Assembly (NCBI GenBank): GCA_021158225.1
Contig: JAGGUZ010000016.1
Coordinates: forward strand, 1 to 62,398
Source of the DNA: a bacterium
GTDB taxonomy: Bacteria > Patescibacteriota > Gracilibacteria > UBA1369 > PNNO01
Direction: 5' to 3'
DNA: 62,398 nt
Both the position numbers and the translations under genes were made by a program. Below the pieces are notes generated by a model. The model searched no databases and was not told the origin of the DNA. It saw only the letters and a program-made list of their open reading frames with translations. The stretch's first letter is position 1, and every line of letters begins with the position of its first letter. Shown piece after piece: positions 47,231 through 56,933 of this stretch.

Positions 47231-48352
47231 TTAGTTAGGTCTGATTTTCACACTCGTAGGATGCTCTTTGAGTTTTTGAAGTACTTTAGCTTCAATTTGC
47301 CTAATACGCTCACGAGTAACATTAAACTCGTGTCCAACTTCCTCCAATGTATGTCCAACTCCATCTTTAAGCCCAAAACGCATTTCTATAATTTTCCTTT
47401 CACGGGGAGAAAGATATTGAAGCATTTCATGTATATTTTCTTTAATAATTTGCCTATTGGTAGCATCAGACGGAGAAAGCGCATCATCATCTTCAATAAA
47501 ATCCCCAAGCTTACTGTCTTCTTCCGTTCCAACCGGAGCTTCCAAAGAAACAATATCTTGAGAAATTTTCATAATATGACGAACTTTTTTAATATCTATA
47601 TCCATTTCTGCGGCAAGCTCCTCGATAGCAGGTTCACGCCCAAGCTCTTGAACAAGTCTTCTTTGAGCATGAGTCAACTTATTTATAGTCTCAACCATAT
47701 GCACCGGAATTCTAATTGTCCTCGCTTGATCAGCAATTGCACGAGTTATAGCTTGTCTAATCCACCATGTGGCATATGTTGAAAACTTAAACCCTCTATT
47801 CGGATCAAATTTCTCAACAGCCCTAAACAGTCCAATATTCCCTTCTTGAATAAGATCCAAAAATGAAAGACCTCTACCTATATATTTTTTTGCGATACTC
47901 ACTACAAGCCTTAAATTGGCCTCTGCAAGCTTTTGTTTGGCTGTTTGATCACCTTTTCTAATAGCACGAGCAAGGTCTATTTCTTCTTTCGCTGTAAGAA
48001 GTGGAACTTTCCCTATTTCACAAAGATATAAACGGATAGAATCGTTTGCAATTTCCCTAAGTTCAACGGTTTTCTTTTCTTTTTTTGTTGATCCTTTTTT
48101 CTCTTTCTCTTTATTCTTCCAGATCATCGCATCTTTAACATCAATCACATCAATTCCCAAATCCAAGAAAAGACTGTAAATCTCATCTAAAAGTAGCAGA
48201 TCGTCTTCTACATTAGGAACAGCTTTCATAAGTTCCTGCTGAGTCACAAACCCTTGTTGCCTCCCTTTCTTAACAAGCATCCTTACCTCGGGAGGGAATT
48301 GAGCAAGTTTATCATCCGTTGGCTGGACAATGAATTTTTTTGTACGTACCAT
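47231..48352 (-). CDS. rpoD: RNA polymerase primary sigma factor (sigma70/RpoD)
   Basis: A 373-residue group 1 sigma factor. An N-terminal region 1.1-like segment (about 15-75) is kept. Region 2 is textbook ([43 protein letters not shown]), region 3 follows, and region 4.2 has [20 protein letters not shown] lysine-rich linker stands at about 80-95. The promoters seen in this window (TTGACA-17-TATAAT type, often with TG before the -10) fit such a sigma. The gene is 10 nt after dnaG. Confidence 0.97.
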   Translation of the reverse strand: MVRTKKFIVQPTDDKLAQFPPEVRMLVKKGRQQGFVTQQELMKAVPNVEDDLLLLDEIYSLFLDLGIDVIDVKDAMIWKNKEKEKKGSTKKEKKTVELREIANDSIRLYLCEIGKVPLLTAKEEIDLARAIRKGDQTAKQKLAEANLRLVVSIAKKYIGRGLSFLDLIQEGNIGLFRAVEKFDPNRGFKFSTYATWWIRQAITRAIADQARTIRIPVHMVETINKLTHAQRRLVQELGREPAIEELAAEMDIDIKKVRHIMKISQDIVSLEAPVGTEEDSKLGDFIEDDDALSPSDATNRQIIKENIHEMLQYLSPRERKIIEMRFGLKDGVGHTLEEVGHEFNVTRERIRQIEAKVLQKLKEHPTSVKIRPN

Positions 48353-48362
48353 ACAATGTATT

Positions 48363-50141
48363 TTAAGAACTCACGAGTTGTTGAAGTTTTGTAAGCAGTT
48401 TTTTTGCAGTTTCCGTATCCCCTTCTTTTTCCGCAGTTCGAATCTGTGCGGATATATCGCGTCTTTGCTTATTCTGTAATCTTTTTGTTACTTTATCAAG
48501 CAGTTTTTTCGCCTCACTTTGAATCATTTCTTCACTATACATCCCATACAGTTCATCAATAAAAAGTGAGATCATCTCTAGCCTCTGCCTAATATTCAAC
48601 TTAAGACACGCTAAAAATCCATTCCTCTTACCCTCTGCTCGAAGCAAATTATAGTTATCTTTAATACCCTTGTAAATGCTTTTTTCGTTTTCTTCAAGCA
48701 TTTTTTCAGGAATATTACTAAAAACATCTTCAAGAATCAAAGGATGCTCGAAAATTAAACCTAAAAGCAAATCCAAACTGTTAATTTTTTCATTACTGGA
48801 TTGCAATAATTCCTCAGATTTATTTTTCTTCTCTGCAAATAAAGAATTGTGGATTTTACTATTCTTAAGCTCATCATAAATAACCACTTCTTTAATATCT
48901 AAATTCCGCGCAAGCTCACGCACAAAATAATCTTTCTCAAACGAACTTGTAAGCATATGAAAAAACGGCATCATCGTGTCAAGAATTTGTTTTTTCCCTT
49001 TAAGAGATTTTGAATCGTTTGACACAATAACATCATCAATACAAAATTGCATAAACGGAACCACTTTATTCAACAACAATGCCCAATCATCAGAGTTTTC
49101 CTTTATAAAATCAGCAGGATCTTTCGCATTAAGACCGGTTATTACTTCAACATTCATCCCCTCGCTCTGAGCCAATTCAAATCCACGTTTCGCCGCTTGC
49201 CTCCCGGCACTATCGGTATCAAAACTAAATATCATATTTTTTGTAAAACGCTTTATAAGTTTTATTTGCGGAAGAGTAAGCGCAGTTCCAGAAGTCGCCA
49301 CAACATTCGTTATATTTACTTGGTTAGACATAATCACATCAAAATATCCCTCAACAAGAATAACTTTATCATTTTTTTTAATACTGTCTTTTGCAAAATT
49401 ATATCCGTAAAGAACCTCGCTTTTATTATATATCGGCGAATCAGGAGAATTAAGGTATTTCGGCTGATCATCTTGTTTTAATGCTCTTCCTCCAAAACCG
49501 ATTATCCTTCCCGAATGATCATAAATAGGAATCATCAATCTTGCTCTGAAACGATCATAAACATTGTCCACTTGAGTGTTTTTTGCTATTGCCAAACCCG
49601 CAAGTGCAATCATTTTTCTTGAATATCCGGCCTTAACCAAATACATATGTGTTTCGTCAAAAGAATCCGGAGAAAGACCAAAATGAAAACTGTGTATCGT
49701 CTCATCCTTAAGCCCTCTCCCTCTCAAATATTCAAGCACCTTTGATCCTTTTTCAGTATTCCACAATTTATCTTCATAAAACGCAGAAACTTTTACATGC
49801 ATATCGTGAAGTTCGGTTTTTTCCGATTTTGAATGGGAATTCTCTCCGGTAAATTGATAATCGGCTATATCTATACCGGCTTTATCAGCTAAAATTTTGA
49901 TTGCATCTTTAAATTCCACCCCTTCTACTTCTTGAATAAAATTAATAATATCTCCACCCTTATGACAGCCAAAACAATAAGCGATTTGTTTTTCCGGACT
50001 AACCATAAAACTCGGCGTTTTTTCATCATGGAAAGGACATAAACCTTTAAAATTCTTACCGGATTGTTTTAAATGAACATATTGAGATACAACATCCTCA
50101 ATATTAAGTCTTGCCTTAATGTCAGCAACAATATCCGGCAT
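48363..50141 (-). CDS. dnaG: DNA primase
   Basis: DnaG lays RNA primers for replication. The 592-residue protein has the N-terminal CHC2 zinc finger ([12 protein letters not shown] and [10 protein letters not shown]), the TOPRIM core with [11 protein letters not shown] and FSFDTDSAG, and a C-terminal helicase-binding region. The frame is open to 50204, but that would precede the promoter's transcription start; the ATG at 50141 also begins the family sequence [14 protein letters not shown]. It heads the dnaG-rpoD-greA unit. Confidence 0.96.
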   Translation of the reverse strand: MPDIVADIKARLNIEDVVSQYVHLKQSGKNFKGLCPFHDEKTPSFMVSPEKQIAYCFGCHKGGDIINFIQEVEGVEFKDAIKILADKAGIDIADYQFTGENSHSKSEKTELHDMHVKVSAFYEDKLWNTEKGSKVLEYLRGRGLKDETIHSFHFGLSPDSFDETHMYLVKAGYSRKMIALAGLAIAKNTQVDNVYDRFRARLMIPIYDHSGRIIGFGGRALKQDDQPKYLNSPDSPIYNKSEVLYGYNFAKDSIKKNDKVILVEGYFDVIMSNQVNITNVVATSGTALTLPQIKLIKRFTKNMIFSFDTDSAGRQAAKRGFELAQSEGMNVEVITGLNAKDPADFIKENSDDWALLLNKVVPFMQFCIDDVIVSNDSKSLKGKKQILDTMMPFFHMLTSSFEKDYFVRELARNLDIKEVVIYDELKNSKIHNSLFAEKKNKSEELLQSSNEKINSLDLLLGLIFEHPLILEDVFSNIPEKMLEENEKSIYKGIKDNYNLLRAEGKRNGFLACLKLNIRQRLEMISLFIDELYGMYSEEMIQSEAKKLLDKVTKRLQNKQRRDISAQIRTAEKEGDTETAKKLLTKLQQLVSS

Positions 50142-50175
50142 TGTTTTGTTTACCCAAATAGTAAAGCGGGACTTT

Positions 50176-50204
50176 ATTTTAAAGAGCTTCAAAGAATAAA
50201 TCAA
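50176..50204 (-). promoter_or_regulatory. Promoter of the dnaG-rpoD-greA operon
   Basis: On the minus strand TTGATT (50199-50204), a 17-nt spacer and TAAAAT (50176-50181). The predicted transcript starts about 28 nt before the dnaG ATG at 50141. Confidence 0.65.
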
Positions 50205-50248
50205 CCAGATGAGTTAGCAATACTGTGAAACAACATAGTATCAACTAT

Positions 50249-51307
50249 TTAAAGCTTTTTAAGTCTTCTAACCCCATAAAACACAATAATTGTAGCCATT
50301 ATCACCATTAAAAGCCCCATCGCGATCATAAGGAATAATTTCTGCGTTGTCCCGAGGAAAATAGCACTTCCTCCAAAAAACGCACAAAGGGCATAGATAA
50401 GTAGCAAAGCCTTTCTTTCAGTTAGACCGACTTCCAAAAGTCTGTGATGTAAATGCTTTAAATCCCCCTGCATAGGAGATTTTCCGTGAGCAATTCTACG
50501 TGTGACTACCCAAAATGTATCTAAAATAGGAAATCCAAGAACTAAAAACGCAGTTGCAACCTTTCCTCCTGAATAAATAGCAGAAACAGCTATCAGAAAA
50601 CCAAGAAACATACTTCCGGTATCCCCCATCAAAATCTTGGCCGGATGAAAATCAAAAAGCCAAAAAGCGAATGTACTACCGGCAATAATAACAGCAAGAG
50701 TAGCAATAGTAGTTTGATCAATAACATTGTAATCACCAATACTCAGCGCAAAAAATGTAAGAGCCGCAATAAAAGAGACACCACTTACAAGTCCGTTTAA
50801 TCCATCCAAAAAATTCATTGTATTTACAATTAAAACAATCCATACAATAGTAAATAAGTCAGCCAGAAGAGTAATCTGTACAACAATATTTCCAAGCGGA
50901 AATTCAACTCCAAATTGATCCAAAATAATATCCGGACCAAGAGGATTGGAAATAGAACTTATTCCTATACCTGAAATTACAATTGTTAAAGCCGCAAGAA
51001 ATTGCACAAAAAGACGTATCCAAGGACTTACATCAAAAAGATCATCTAAAAAACTTATAGAAGCTATAAGGAGGGCTCCAATCAAAAGCCCGATTACATG
51101 AATATCCACATGCACAAAAATAATAGTAGAAAGAACAAAAACTACAACAAGAACAAGCCCACCATAATATGGAATCGGCTTTCTTTTAAGCCCATATTTA
51201 TTGGGTCTATCCATAAGCCCCCACTTTGGGAAAAACTTTATAGCCAGCAACACAAGTATTATTGTAGTAACAAATGCAAATAATGTCGGGAAAAGGAATT
51301 TAATCAT
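50249..51307 (-). CDS. Undecaprenyl-phosphate sugar-1-phosphate transferase (MraY/WecA family)
   Basis: A 352-residue polytopic protein with about ten membrane spans. It has the family's acidic motif FLDDLFD (about residue 88), NFLDGLNGLVSG (about residue 165), the DFHPAKILMGDTGSM segment, and HLHHRLLEVGL near the C-terminus. The last motif favours WecA/TagO, which transfer GlcNAc-1-P, over MraY. It starts glycan assembly on the lipid carrier for wall polymers or surface polysaccharide. It follows truB by 9 nt. Confidence 0.9.
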   Translation of the reverse strand: MIKFLFPTLFAFVTTIILVLLAIKFFPKWGLMDRPNKYGLKRKPIPYYGGLVLVVVFVLSTIIFVHVDIHVIGLLIGALLIASISFLDDLFDVSPWIRLFVQFLAALTIVISGIGISSISNPLGPDIILDQFGVEFPLGNIVVQITLLADLFTIVWIVLIVNTMNFLDGLNGLVSGVSFIAALTFFALSIGDYNVIDQTTIATLAVIIAGSTFAFWLFDFHPAKILMGDTGSMFLGFLIAVSAIYSGGKVATAFLVLGFPILDTFWVVTRRIAHGKSPMQGDLKHLHHRLLEVGLTERKALLLIYALCAFFGGSAIFLGTTQKLFLMIAMGLLMVIMATIIVFYGVRRLKKL

Positions 51308-51316
51308 AATAATAAT

Positions 51317-52183
51317 TTAAGCCAAACTGATTTGCTTTTTAAATTTAATAAAATTTTTAACATCTGTTTTCTCGATAATCCCAACAAGATTGTTGTTAAA
51401 AATTGCGGCGCAAATATCAATACCTTTTGGTAATTTTTTTTCTATAATCATCCCGTTACGAAGTTTTGAATATTCACGCTCCGTTAATATCACATGTTCC
51501 ATATCTACAACAGCTCTTCCTATTGGCAACAGATATTTCTCAACACCATTTTTCTCTATTTCTTCCAAAGTAAAGCTCCTATTATTCGAAAAATTTCCAA
51601 CAGAAGTTCTTGTTAAAGAAGACAAATAAGCCCCCACCCCCAGTTTTTCGCCTATATCATTTGCCAAAGACCTTATGTAAGTCCCCGTTCCACAATAAAT
51701 TTTCAGTTTGATTAAAGGATAACTATAATCTTCCAAATCAATTGAATATATAATGATTTTTCTCTTTTTCATTTTAATTTCTTCTCCAGCTCTAGCTCGC
51801 TTATAAGCCGGTTTTCCCCCCATTTTTAGAGCCGAATAAACAGGGGGGACTTGCTCTGTTTTTCCTATAAAAGAATTGATAACTTTTGAAACTCTTGCAT
51901 TGGATGGTTTTTGACTATCCCCTTCCAAAATCTCCCCTTCACTATCATATGTACTGGATCTTTTCCCAAGCAAAATCTCAGCTTCATATTTTTTATCGTG
52001 ATCCATCATAAATTCTATAAGTTTTGTCGCTTGCCCAATCGCAATAACTAAAACTCCTGTTGCCGATGGATCAAGCGTTCCTATATGCCCTATTTTTTTT
52101 ATACCTGTCTGTTTACGCAGGAAACGAATAACATCAAACGATGTCATCCCTTTCGGTTTGTAAATATTTATTAATCCGTCCAT
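51317..52183 (-). CDS. truB: tRNA pseudouridine(55) synthase
   Basis: TruB makes pseudouridine at position 55 in tRNA. The 288-residue protein starts MDGLINIYKPKGMTSFDVI, has the catalytic Asp in GTLDPSATGVL (about residue 38), RSLANDIGEKLG and a short C-terminal domain. Its ATG is preceded by GAAGG at 6-nt spacing, one of the rare Shine-Dalgarno-like sites, inside the end of murE. Confidence 0.96.
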   Translation of the reverse strand: MDGLINIYKPKGMTSFDVIRFLRKQTGIKKIGHIGTLDPSATGVLVIAIGQATKLIEFMMDHDKKYEAEILLGKRSSTYDSEGEILEGDSQKPSNARVSKVINSFIGKTEQVPPVYSALKMGGKPAYKRARAGEEIKMKKRKIIIYSIDLEDYSYPLIKLKIYCGTGTYIRSLANDIGEKLGVGAYLSSLTRTSVGNFSNNRSFTLEEIEKNGVEKYLLPIGRAVVDMEHVILTEREYSKLRNGMIIEKKLPKGIDICAAIFNNNLVGIIEKTDVKNFIKFKKQISLA

Positions 52184-52185
52184 AT

Positions 52186-53535
52186 TTAGCCTTCAAGACA
52201 TATATTTTCTTTTGATTCTTTCTTCCCTGGTTCAATTTCAACAATAACTTCGCGACTAAGAAGTTCACGAACAACTTTTCTATCATCCCATGGGATTTTC
52301 TGCCCACCTATAATTTGAATTTCCTCACAACCCTTACCGGCAATTACCACTGTATCCCCTTTTTTAGCCATTGTTAAAGCAAGTCTAATAGCTTCATATC
52401 TATGTGGAATTTTCCATAACCAGTCCCCTTCCTTTCGTTTAATCCCTTCAGAGACATCTTCTATAATTTGCCATTCATCCTCATCGTAAGGATCATCATT
52501 CGTAAGAATAATCATATCGGCAAATTTATCCGCTATCGCACCCATTTTAGGTCTTTTTGCCTTATCTCTCCCTCCTCCTGTAGCTCCAAAAACAACAAAA
52601 AGTTTTCCGGGAGTTAATTTCTTATAAAGTTTCAATAATTTTTCAAGTGAATCTGAAGCATGAGCATAATCAACCACAATCCCATACGGCTGACCAAAAT
52701 CTAACGATTCAAGTCTTCCGGGAATCCCTTCTGCTTTTTCGAGCGCTCTTTTAATAAATGTTAAATTAATATTGTTGGCAAGTGCTGTAGTCGCGGCCGC
52801 AATACTGTTATAAACATTAAACTCACCGGATAAGTTTAAATTAATTTCAATTTGATGATTTGGAATATGCAAATTAAAAGTTGACCCACTAGAATGAAGC
52901 TTAATATCGGTCGCATAGCATGTCCCTTTTTTTAATCCATAAGTATATTTCCTATCAACAATAAATTGATCGAAAAAAGAATAATGAGGATCATCAATAT
53001 TAAGAACAGAAATTTTCGGTATATTTGGTTTTCTTCGTGATTTATTTAATCGCTTAAAAAGACCTCCCTTTGCTTCCAAGTAAAGTTGAAAACTTCCATG
53101 ATACTCTATGTGATCTTCAGTAACATTTGTAATAACGGCCGTATCAAAATTAATACCAAGAACGCGTGATTGAGTTATCGCATGTGAAGACACCTCTAGA
53201 ACACAATGTGTACATTTCTCCTTAACCATTCTTCTAAGAAGTTTTTGGAGAGTAAAAGGACTCATTGTAGTTTGCTTTGAAATATTAGTCCATTTATCGT
53301 CTCCAACTTGAAAATTTATTGTTGAAGCCATTCCCACTTTATATCCTGCTTCTTCAAGTATCATTGTAATAAGATTTACCGTAGTTGTTTTCCCATTAGT
53401 TCCCGTAACTCCAATTACATTCATATTTTTAGCGGGAAAACCATATACAAATACAGCTATAGCAGCTTTTATTTGATGATAAAAAAGTCTAAGAGGATTA
53501 GTGTCTGAAATAAGATTTTTAAGTTTACTGAGCAT
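52186..53535 (-). CDS. murE: UDP-MurNAc-tripeptide synthetase-like Mur ligase (MurE), short N-terminus
   Basis: A Mur ligase of 449 residues that should add the third amino acid of the peptidoglycan stem. The ATP loop is VTGTNGKTTT near residue 50, and the Mur domains follow in order with EVSSHAI, NVTEDHIEYHG and the C-terminal domain. The usual N-terminal UMP-binding domain (about 90 residues) is missing or reduced to about 45. The site that reads DNPR in meso-DAP enzymes is DDPYDEDE here, so meso-DAP is not indicated and the amino acid is open. The start overlaps the ribF-like gene by 11 nt. Confidence 0.85.
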   Translation of the reverse strand: MLSKLKNLISDTNPLRLFYHQIKAAIAVFVYGFPAKNMNVIGVTGTNGKTTTVNLITMILEEAGYKVGMASTINFQVGDDKWTNISKQTTMSPFTLQKLLRRMVKEKCTHCVLEVSSHAITQSRVLGINFDTAVITNVTEDHIEYHGSFQLYLEAKGGLFKRLNKSRRKPNIPKISVLNIDDPHYSFFDQFIVDRKYTYGLKKGTCYATDIKLHSSGSTFNLHIPNHQIEINLNLSGEFNVYNSIAAATTALANNINLTFIKRALEKAEGIPGRLESLDFGQPYGIVVDYAHASDSLEKLLKLYKKLTPGKLFVVFGATGGGRDKAKRPKMGAIADKFADMIILTNDDPYDEDEWQIIEDVSEGIKRKEGDWLWKIPHRYEAIRLALTMAKKGDTVVIAGKGCEEIQIIGGQKIPWDDRKVVRELLSREVIVEIEPGKKESKENICLEG

Positions 53536-53920
53536 AATTTTTAAAATATTTATGAGCGACAAGAATGTCCGACTTGATTTGTTTTATTAAATCTTTCTCA
53601 CTTCTGAATTGTCTCACATCACGAATTTTTTTCAATAGCTTAACACGAGTAGACGCTCCATATACATTTTTATCAAATTTAAATATATGAATTTCACAAA
53701 AAATTTTTCTTTTATCAATTGTCCCAATCGACTTACTTCCATAGTGCATAACAGCTTCATAATTTTCTCCTTCAATTGAGACATTACAGACATAGACTCC
53801 AAATTCAATATCTTTATTAATATCAATAACTCGCAGATTAATAGTTGGATATCCAATAGCACTCCCCTTTTGAACACCTTTCTCAACTATTCCGTGAAAC
53901 TCTGATTTACTACTTGACAT
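53525..53920 (-). CDS. ribF: Standalone riboflavin kinase domain
   Basis: A 131-residue protein matching only the C-terminal kinase domain of RibF: GSAIGYPTINLRV, FGVYVCNV, GSKSIGT, CEIHIFKFDKNVYG and LLKKIRDVRQFRSEKDL. It would phosphorylate riboflavin to FMN. The N-terminal FAD synthetase domain of standard bifunctional RibF is absent, so FAD must be made or obtained otherwise. FMN serves chorismate synthase in this window. It is first in the unit with murE and truB. Confidence 0.85.
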   Translation of the reverse strand: MSSSKSEFHGIVEKGVQKGSAIGYPTINLRVIDINKDIEFGVYVCNVSIEGENYEAVMHYGSKSIGTIDKRKIFCEIHIFKFDKNVYGASTRVKLLKKIRDVRQFRSEKDLIKQIKSDILVAHKYFKNYAQ

Positions 53921-53944
53921 AAATATATTTTAGTATTATTATAT

Positions 53945-53973
53945 TTTTCAGCTATTTTTTATACACTTACAAT
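53945..53973 (+). promoter_or_regulatory. Candidate promoter for the small protein at 53982
   Basis: TTTTCA (53945-53950), a 17-nt spacer and TACAAT (53968-53973). The transcript would start almost at the ATG, so it would be leaderless or nearly so. On the other strand a lone TATAAT (53938-53943) may serve the ribF-like gene. Confidence 0.4.
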
Positions 53974-53981
53974 ACTATCAT

Positions 53982-54209
53982 ATGTCAGATAAACCCTGCC
54001 AAACTATAGGGGAATTGAGAGAACAAATAATAACCGGTTTGAAGGAACAAGGACTAACCGAAGAACAATTAAATAAGAAAAGGCTTGGAAGAAAAGTCCT
54101 AACATACTTAACTAGAAGAAGGCTACTGGTAAACGCAACATCGGAAATCATAAACGAGGCTATTATGAGTGTTTTAGCTTCCCCGCAAGAACAAGCATCA
54201 CAGCAATAA
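53982..54209 (+). CDS. Small helical protein of unknown function
   Basis: A 75-residue soluble protein, mainly helical and charged, with a basic middle (KKRLGRKVLTYLTRRR). No family is recognised. Its last 47 nt overlap the 3' end of the O-antigen-ligase gene on the other strand, the longest convergent overlap in the window; both frames cannot change freely there. Confidence 0.5.
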   Translation: MSDKPCQTIGELREQIITGLKEQGLTEEQLNKKRLGRKVLTYLTRRRLLVNATSEIINEAIMSVLASPQEQASQQ

Positions 54210-55569
54210 TCATCCAGAACAAAAAAGCAAGATCGTTCTTCCAGAATTGGACATCCACAAGCCCATGCAGAAGAATATAAATAAGCATCATCGAGACGGC
54301 AACCGTAATCTGACGCATTTCCGCCGAAAATAATGCGAATGTTTTTCTGATATGTATAAAAGTAAGCACTAAAAGCCATAAAAACGCCACAAATCCAGTA
54401 ATTCCTGTATTAAGCCACGTTTCCATATAAAGGTTATGAGAATGAAGTCTTTGCATCTCGTAAGGTTCATGCCCGAGTAATTCGGAAGCTCTATTTTTAT
54501 ATTCTTTTTCGTATTCTCCCAATCCAATTCCCAAAATTGGATGCTCTTTAATTAAAGAAGCTCCTACCTGCCATATTTCCAAACGCGTAGCAATAGAGGT
54601 ATGTTCATTAACCTTAATTAGATTTTGAAATTTCTCAACATTAAGTATTGCTACAAGTGTCGTCCCAAGCACAACCACAACGGTTATAAATACAATAAGT
54701 TTTGTTAAGAATCCCTTTGTATCTTTATTCTTCGCCTTAAATCTCTCGTAAATTATATAAGCAAAAATTGTTACAAAAACACCCACAACACCTCCATAAG
54801 ATTGGCTTAAAATAAGCGCAACAAATAAGATCGAGACAATCCCGCTTAAAAAAATACGCCTTTCAAAGGAGCCAAACCGGAAAGAAGCAGATTCAAACGC
54901 CCTGTGAACAAAAGTTTGCAATATCCTAACACTAACAAACACAAGGGCGGGAGCTATATACATAGCTAAGTAATTTGCCGAGCTAAAAGGTCCAGACACT
55001 CTTGAATCAACAGTAATGTATTGTCCCGATACAGCTTGAAACATACCTATTAGAGACAAGACAAACGCAGACCCAACATATGAATAAATAACAAGTTGCA
55101 GATCTTCTTTGGTTTTTACCGTTCTATATAAAATAAAGAAATAAATAATTGGGATTAAAATCCAACTCTTTAAAATACCAAGAGCATGTTTATAAGAATC
55201 GCTCGGAACAATTATTGAACCTATAAGTGCGGCGAAAATAAACAGTGTAATTGGAAGAAACGGCGAACCGAGAAACTCGCGGAAAGGCTTCTTCTTAACC
55301 AGAAAAGGGCTTTTTGCCAGATATAGCAATTTGGAAACTGTCCCCTTCTCCAATATTTCATGGTGCCCTGCAAACAATTTATAAAAAACCGGAACAGCTG
55401 AGATTAAAACGAGTAGTTCAATCAAATAAACGGGGATACTTGCTATATTAAATCTAATCAAATAAAGCGGGAAAAACAATGACAACAAAAGAACTGAAAT
55501 CTTTGCCGATTTATAAACGACAACAGACCAAATTAAACAGACCGCCAAAGGTAATATATAATCAGTCAT
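54163..55569 (-). CDS. O-antigen ligase/polymerase-like membrane protein
   Basis: A 468-residue polytopic membrane protein with about ten to twelve spans and a long extracytoplasmic loop with a GxGLGEYE pattern (ILGIGLGEYEKEYKNRA) and RLHSHNLYMETWLNTGI, as in Wzy/WaaL-family (Wzy_C) proteins. Such proteins polymerise or attach lipid-linked glycans at the outer face. The frame reaches a TTG at 55587, but the ATG at 55569 follows a weak GGAA and still overlaps hpf by 8 nt. In a cell with no evident outer membrane the acceptor is unknown. Confidence 0.8.
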   Translation of the reverse strand: MTDYILPLAVCLIWSVVVYKSAKISVLLLSLFFPLYLIRFNIASIPVYLIELLVLISAVPVFYKLFAGHHEILEKGTVSKLLYLAKSPFLVKKKPFREFLGSPFLPITLFIFAALIGSIIVPSDSYKHALGILKSWILIPIIYFFILYRTVKTKEDLQLVIYSYVGSAFVLSLIGMFQAVSGQYITVDSRVSGPFSSANYLAMYIAPALVFVSVRILQTFVHRAFESASFRFGSFERRIFLSGIVSILFVALILSQSYGGVVGVFVTIFAYIIYERFKAKNKDTKGFLTKLIVFITVVVVLGTTLVAILNVEKFQNLIKVNEHTSIATRLEIWQVGASLIKEHPILGIGLGEYEKEYKNRASELLGHEPYEMQRLHSHNLYMETWLNTGITGFVAFLWLLVLTFIHIRKTFALFSAEMRQITVAVSMMLIYILLHGLVDVQFWKNDLAFLFWMIIAVMLVLAGKLKHS

Positions 55570-56137
55570 TTTTCTTTTCCAATTCAATTAGACCGTAATC
55601 CCCATTCTGCCTTCTGTAAACAACAGAGAAAAGACCGGTATCATCATTAACAAATGCATAAAAATCATGACCCAGAAGTTCCATTTGCTCCGCAGCTTCT
55701 TGTTCTTTCATTGGTTCCAAGTCATTATATTTTTTTCTCCTGACGATTGAATCCGGATCAATTTCTTTTATGTTTTCTGTAGCAGTTTCAAGCGTTGATT
55801 CCGGAATCCACTGTCCTCCTTTATCTCTCCTATGCTTTTTTGTTTTGTATCTCTCAATTTGCTTTTTAAGTTTTTCCACAGCCAAATCAATTGTTTCTTC
55901 CACGGTAGATCCGTTTACCTCAGCCCTAATAACTGCACTAGGAACATACATCGTTATTTGAGTAACAATTTTTTCATCACCGGATTTTACCTTATTCTTT
56001 TTAACATCTACACGAACAATAGTAGCTTCATCGGCAACTCGTTCTTCATATTTCTTTAAATTATTAATTTTCTCTTCAAGATACTGTTTTTGATTGTCTC
56101 CAAGCGTAATTGATTGACTGAAAAGTTGTATTTTCAT
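55562..56137 (-). CDS. hpf: Ribosome hibernation promoting factor, long form
   Basis: A 191-residue HPF/RaiA family protein. Residues 1-105 form the ribosome-binding domain (MKIQLFSQSITLG, then ...EETIDLAVEKLKKQIERYKTKKHR). The C-terminal dimerisation domain (about 135-191) ends GLFSVVYRRQNGDYGLIEL, as in long HPF proteins that form 100S ribosomes. It overlaps the glycan gene by 8 nt and follows tpiA by 36 nt. Confidence 0.94.
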   Translation of the reverse strand: MKIQLFSQSITLGDNQKQYLEEKINNLKKYEERVADEATIVRVDVKKNKVKSGDEKIVTQITMYVPSAVIRAEVNGSTVEETIDLAVEKLKKQIERYKTKKHRRDKGGQWIPESTLETATENIKEIDPDSIVRRKKYNDLEPMKEQEAAEQMELLGHDFYAFVNDDTGLFSVVYRRQNGDYGLIELEKKND

Positions 56138-56173
56138 GGATAAGAAGTGATTAAAAGTATTAGAATTATAAGG

Positions 56174-56833
56174 CTACATAAGTCCCTTGGCAAGATCGGT
56201 TAAAATCTCATATGGATTATTGGCTTTTGTAACTCCAGAGGCAAGCAAAACTCCTGATGCGCCAAGCTGAATTGCTTTTTTAGTATCTTGTGAATTTTTT
56301 ACTCCGGCCCCAACAAGCAATTTTATATCGCCGACAAGAGAAACAGCCTTTGTAACGACTTCCGGTTTTGCACTTGAGATAGAGATATCTCCGCCAATTA
56401 ATTCCGGAGGTTCAACGGCAATGAAATCCGGATTAAATTCTGCTATTTTAGCAGCCACTTCAGGCGTATTTGCACATACACATGTAGTAAGACCAACATC
56501 TTTAGCCCTTGCAATAGAAGATGCAATAACATCAAACTCAAGCTGATGTTCGGCATGATTAAGAAGTGTTCCGTACGCCCCCGCCTGCTTTACAACTTCC
56601 GGCAAAATACTTCCCGTATGTGATCCATATGTAATCGGATCTACATGCTGAGCAAAAACCGGGATAGACACTTCTTGAGTAATACGATACAAATCAGTCG
56701 CCTGTACACAAATTGCAAAAGAAATTCCTGTTTCTCTTGCCACTTTATCATGGACTTTCGCTAATTCAAGAGCATTATCTCCTGTTGCAGACTCATATGT
56801 CTTAAAATTTACTATTACGGTTGGAAGTTGCAT
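56174..56833 (-). CDS. tpiA: Triosephosphate isomerase, archaeal type
   Basis: TpiA interconverts dihydroxyacetone phosphate and glyceraldehyde-3-phosphate. The 219-residue protein is of the short archaeal kind: Asn9-Lys11 in VNFKTYE, AQHVDPITYGSHTGSI, catalytic His93 in LLNHAEHQ, Glu141 in AVEPPELIG and the C-terminal GASGVLLASGVTKA. Bacterial enzymes have about 250 residues with AYEPVWAIG and GNWK motifs, which are absent. All catalytic residues are kept. It is the first gene of the minus-strand run. Confidence 0.95.
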   Translation of the reverse strand: MQLPTVIVNFKTYESATGDNALELAKVHDKVARETGISFAICVQATDLYRITQEVSIPVFAQHVDPITYGSHTGSILPEVVKQAGAYGTLLNHAEHQLEFDVIASSIARAKDVGLTTCVCANTPEVAAKIAEFNPDFIAVEPPELIGGDISISSAKPEVVTKAVSLVGDIKLLVGAGVKNSQDTKKAIQLGASGVLLASGVTKANNPYEILTDLAKGLM

Positions 56834-56933
56834 TTTTTGTTTCTTAAAATAATTTTAATAACTCACCAACACTTTACTAAATTCCAACCGAAAAAAACAA
56901 GGCGTTTATCTGCAATAATACTTATACGGTTTG

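Noticed and set aside
47162..47782. Plus-strand 206-codon frame
   Set aside because: It is antisense to rpoD, whose regions 2-4 are intact; no promoter and an abnormal composition.
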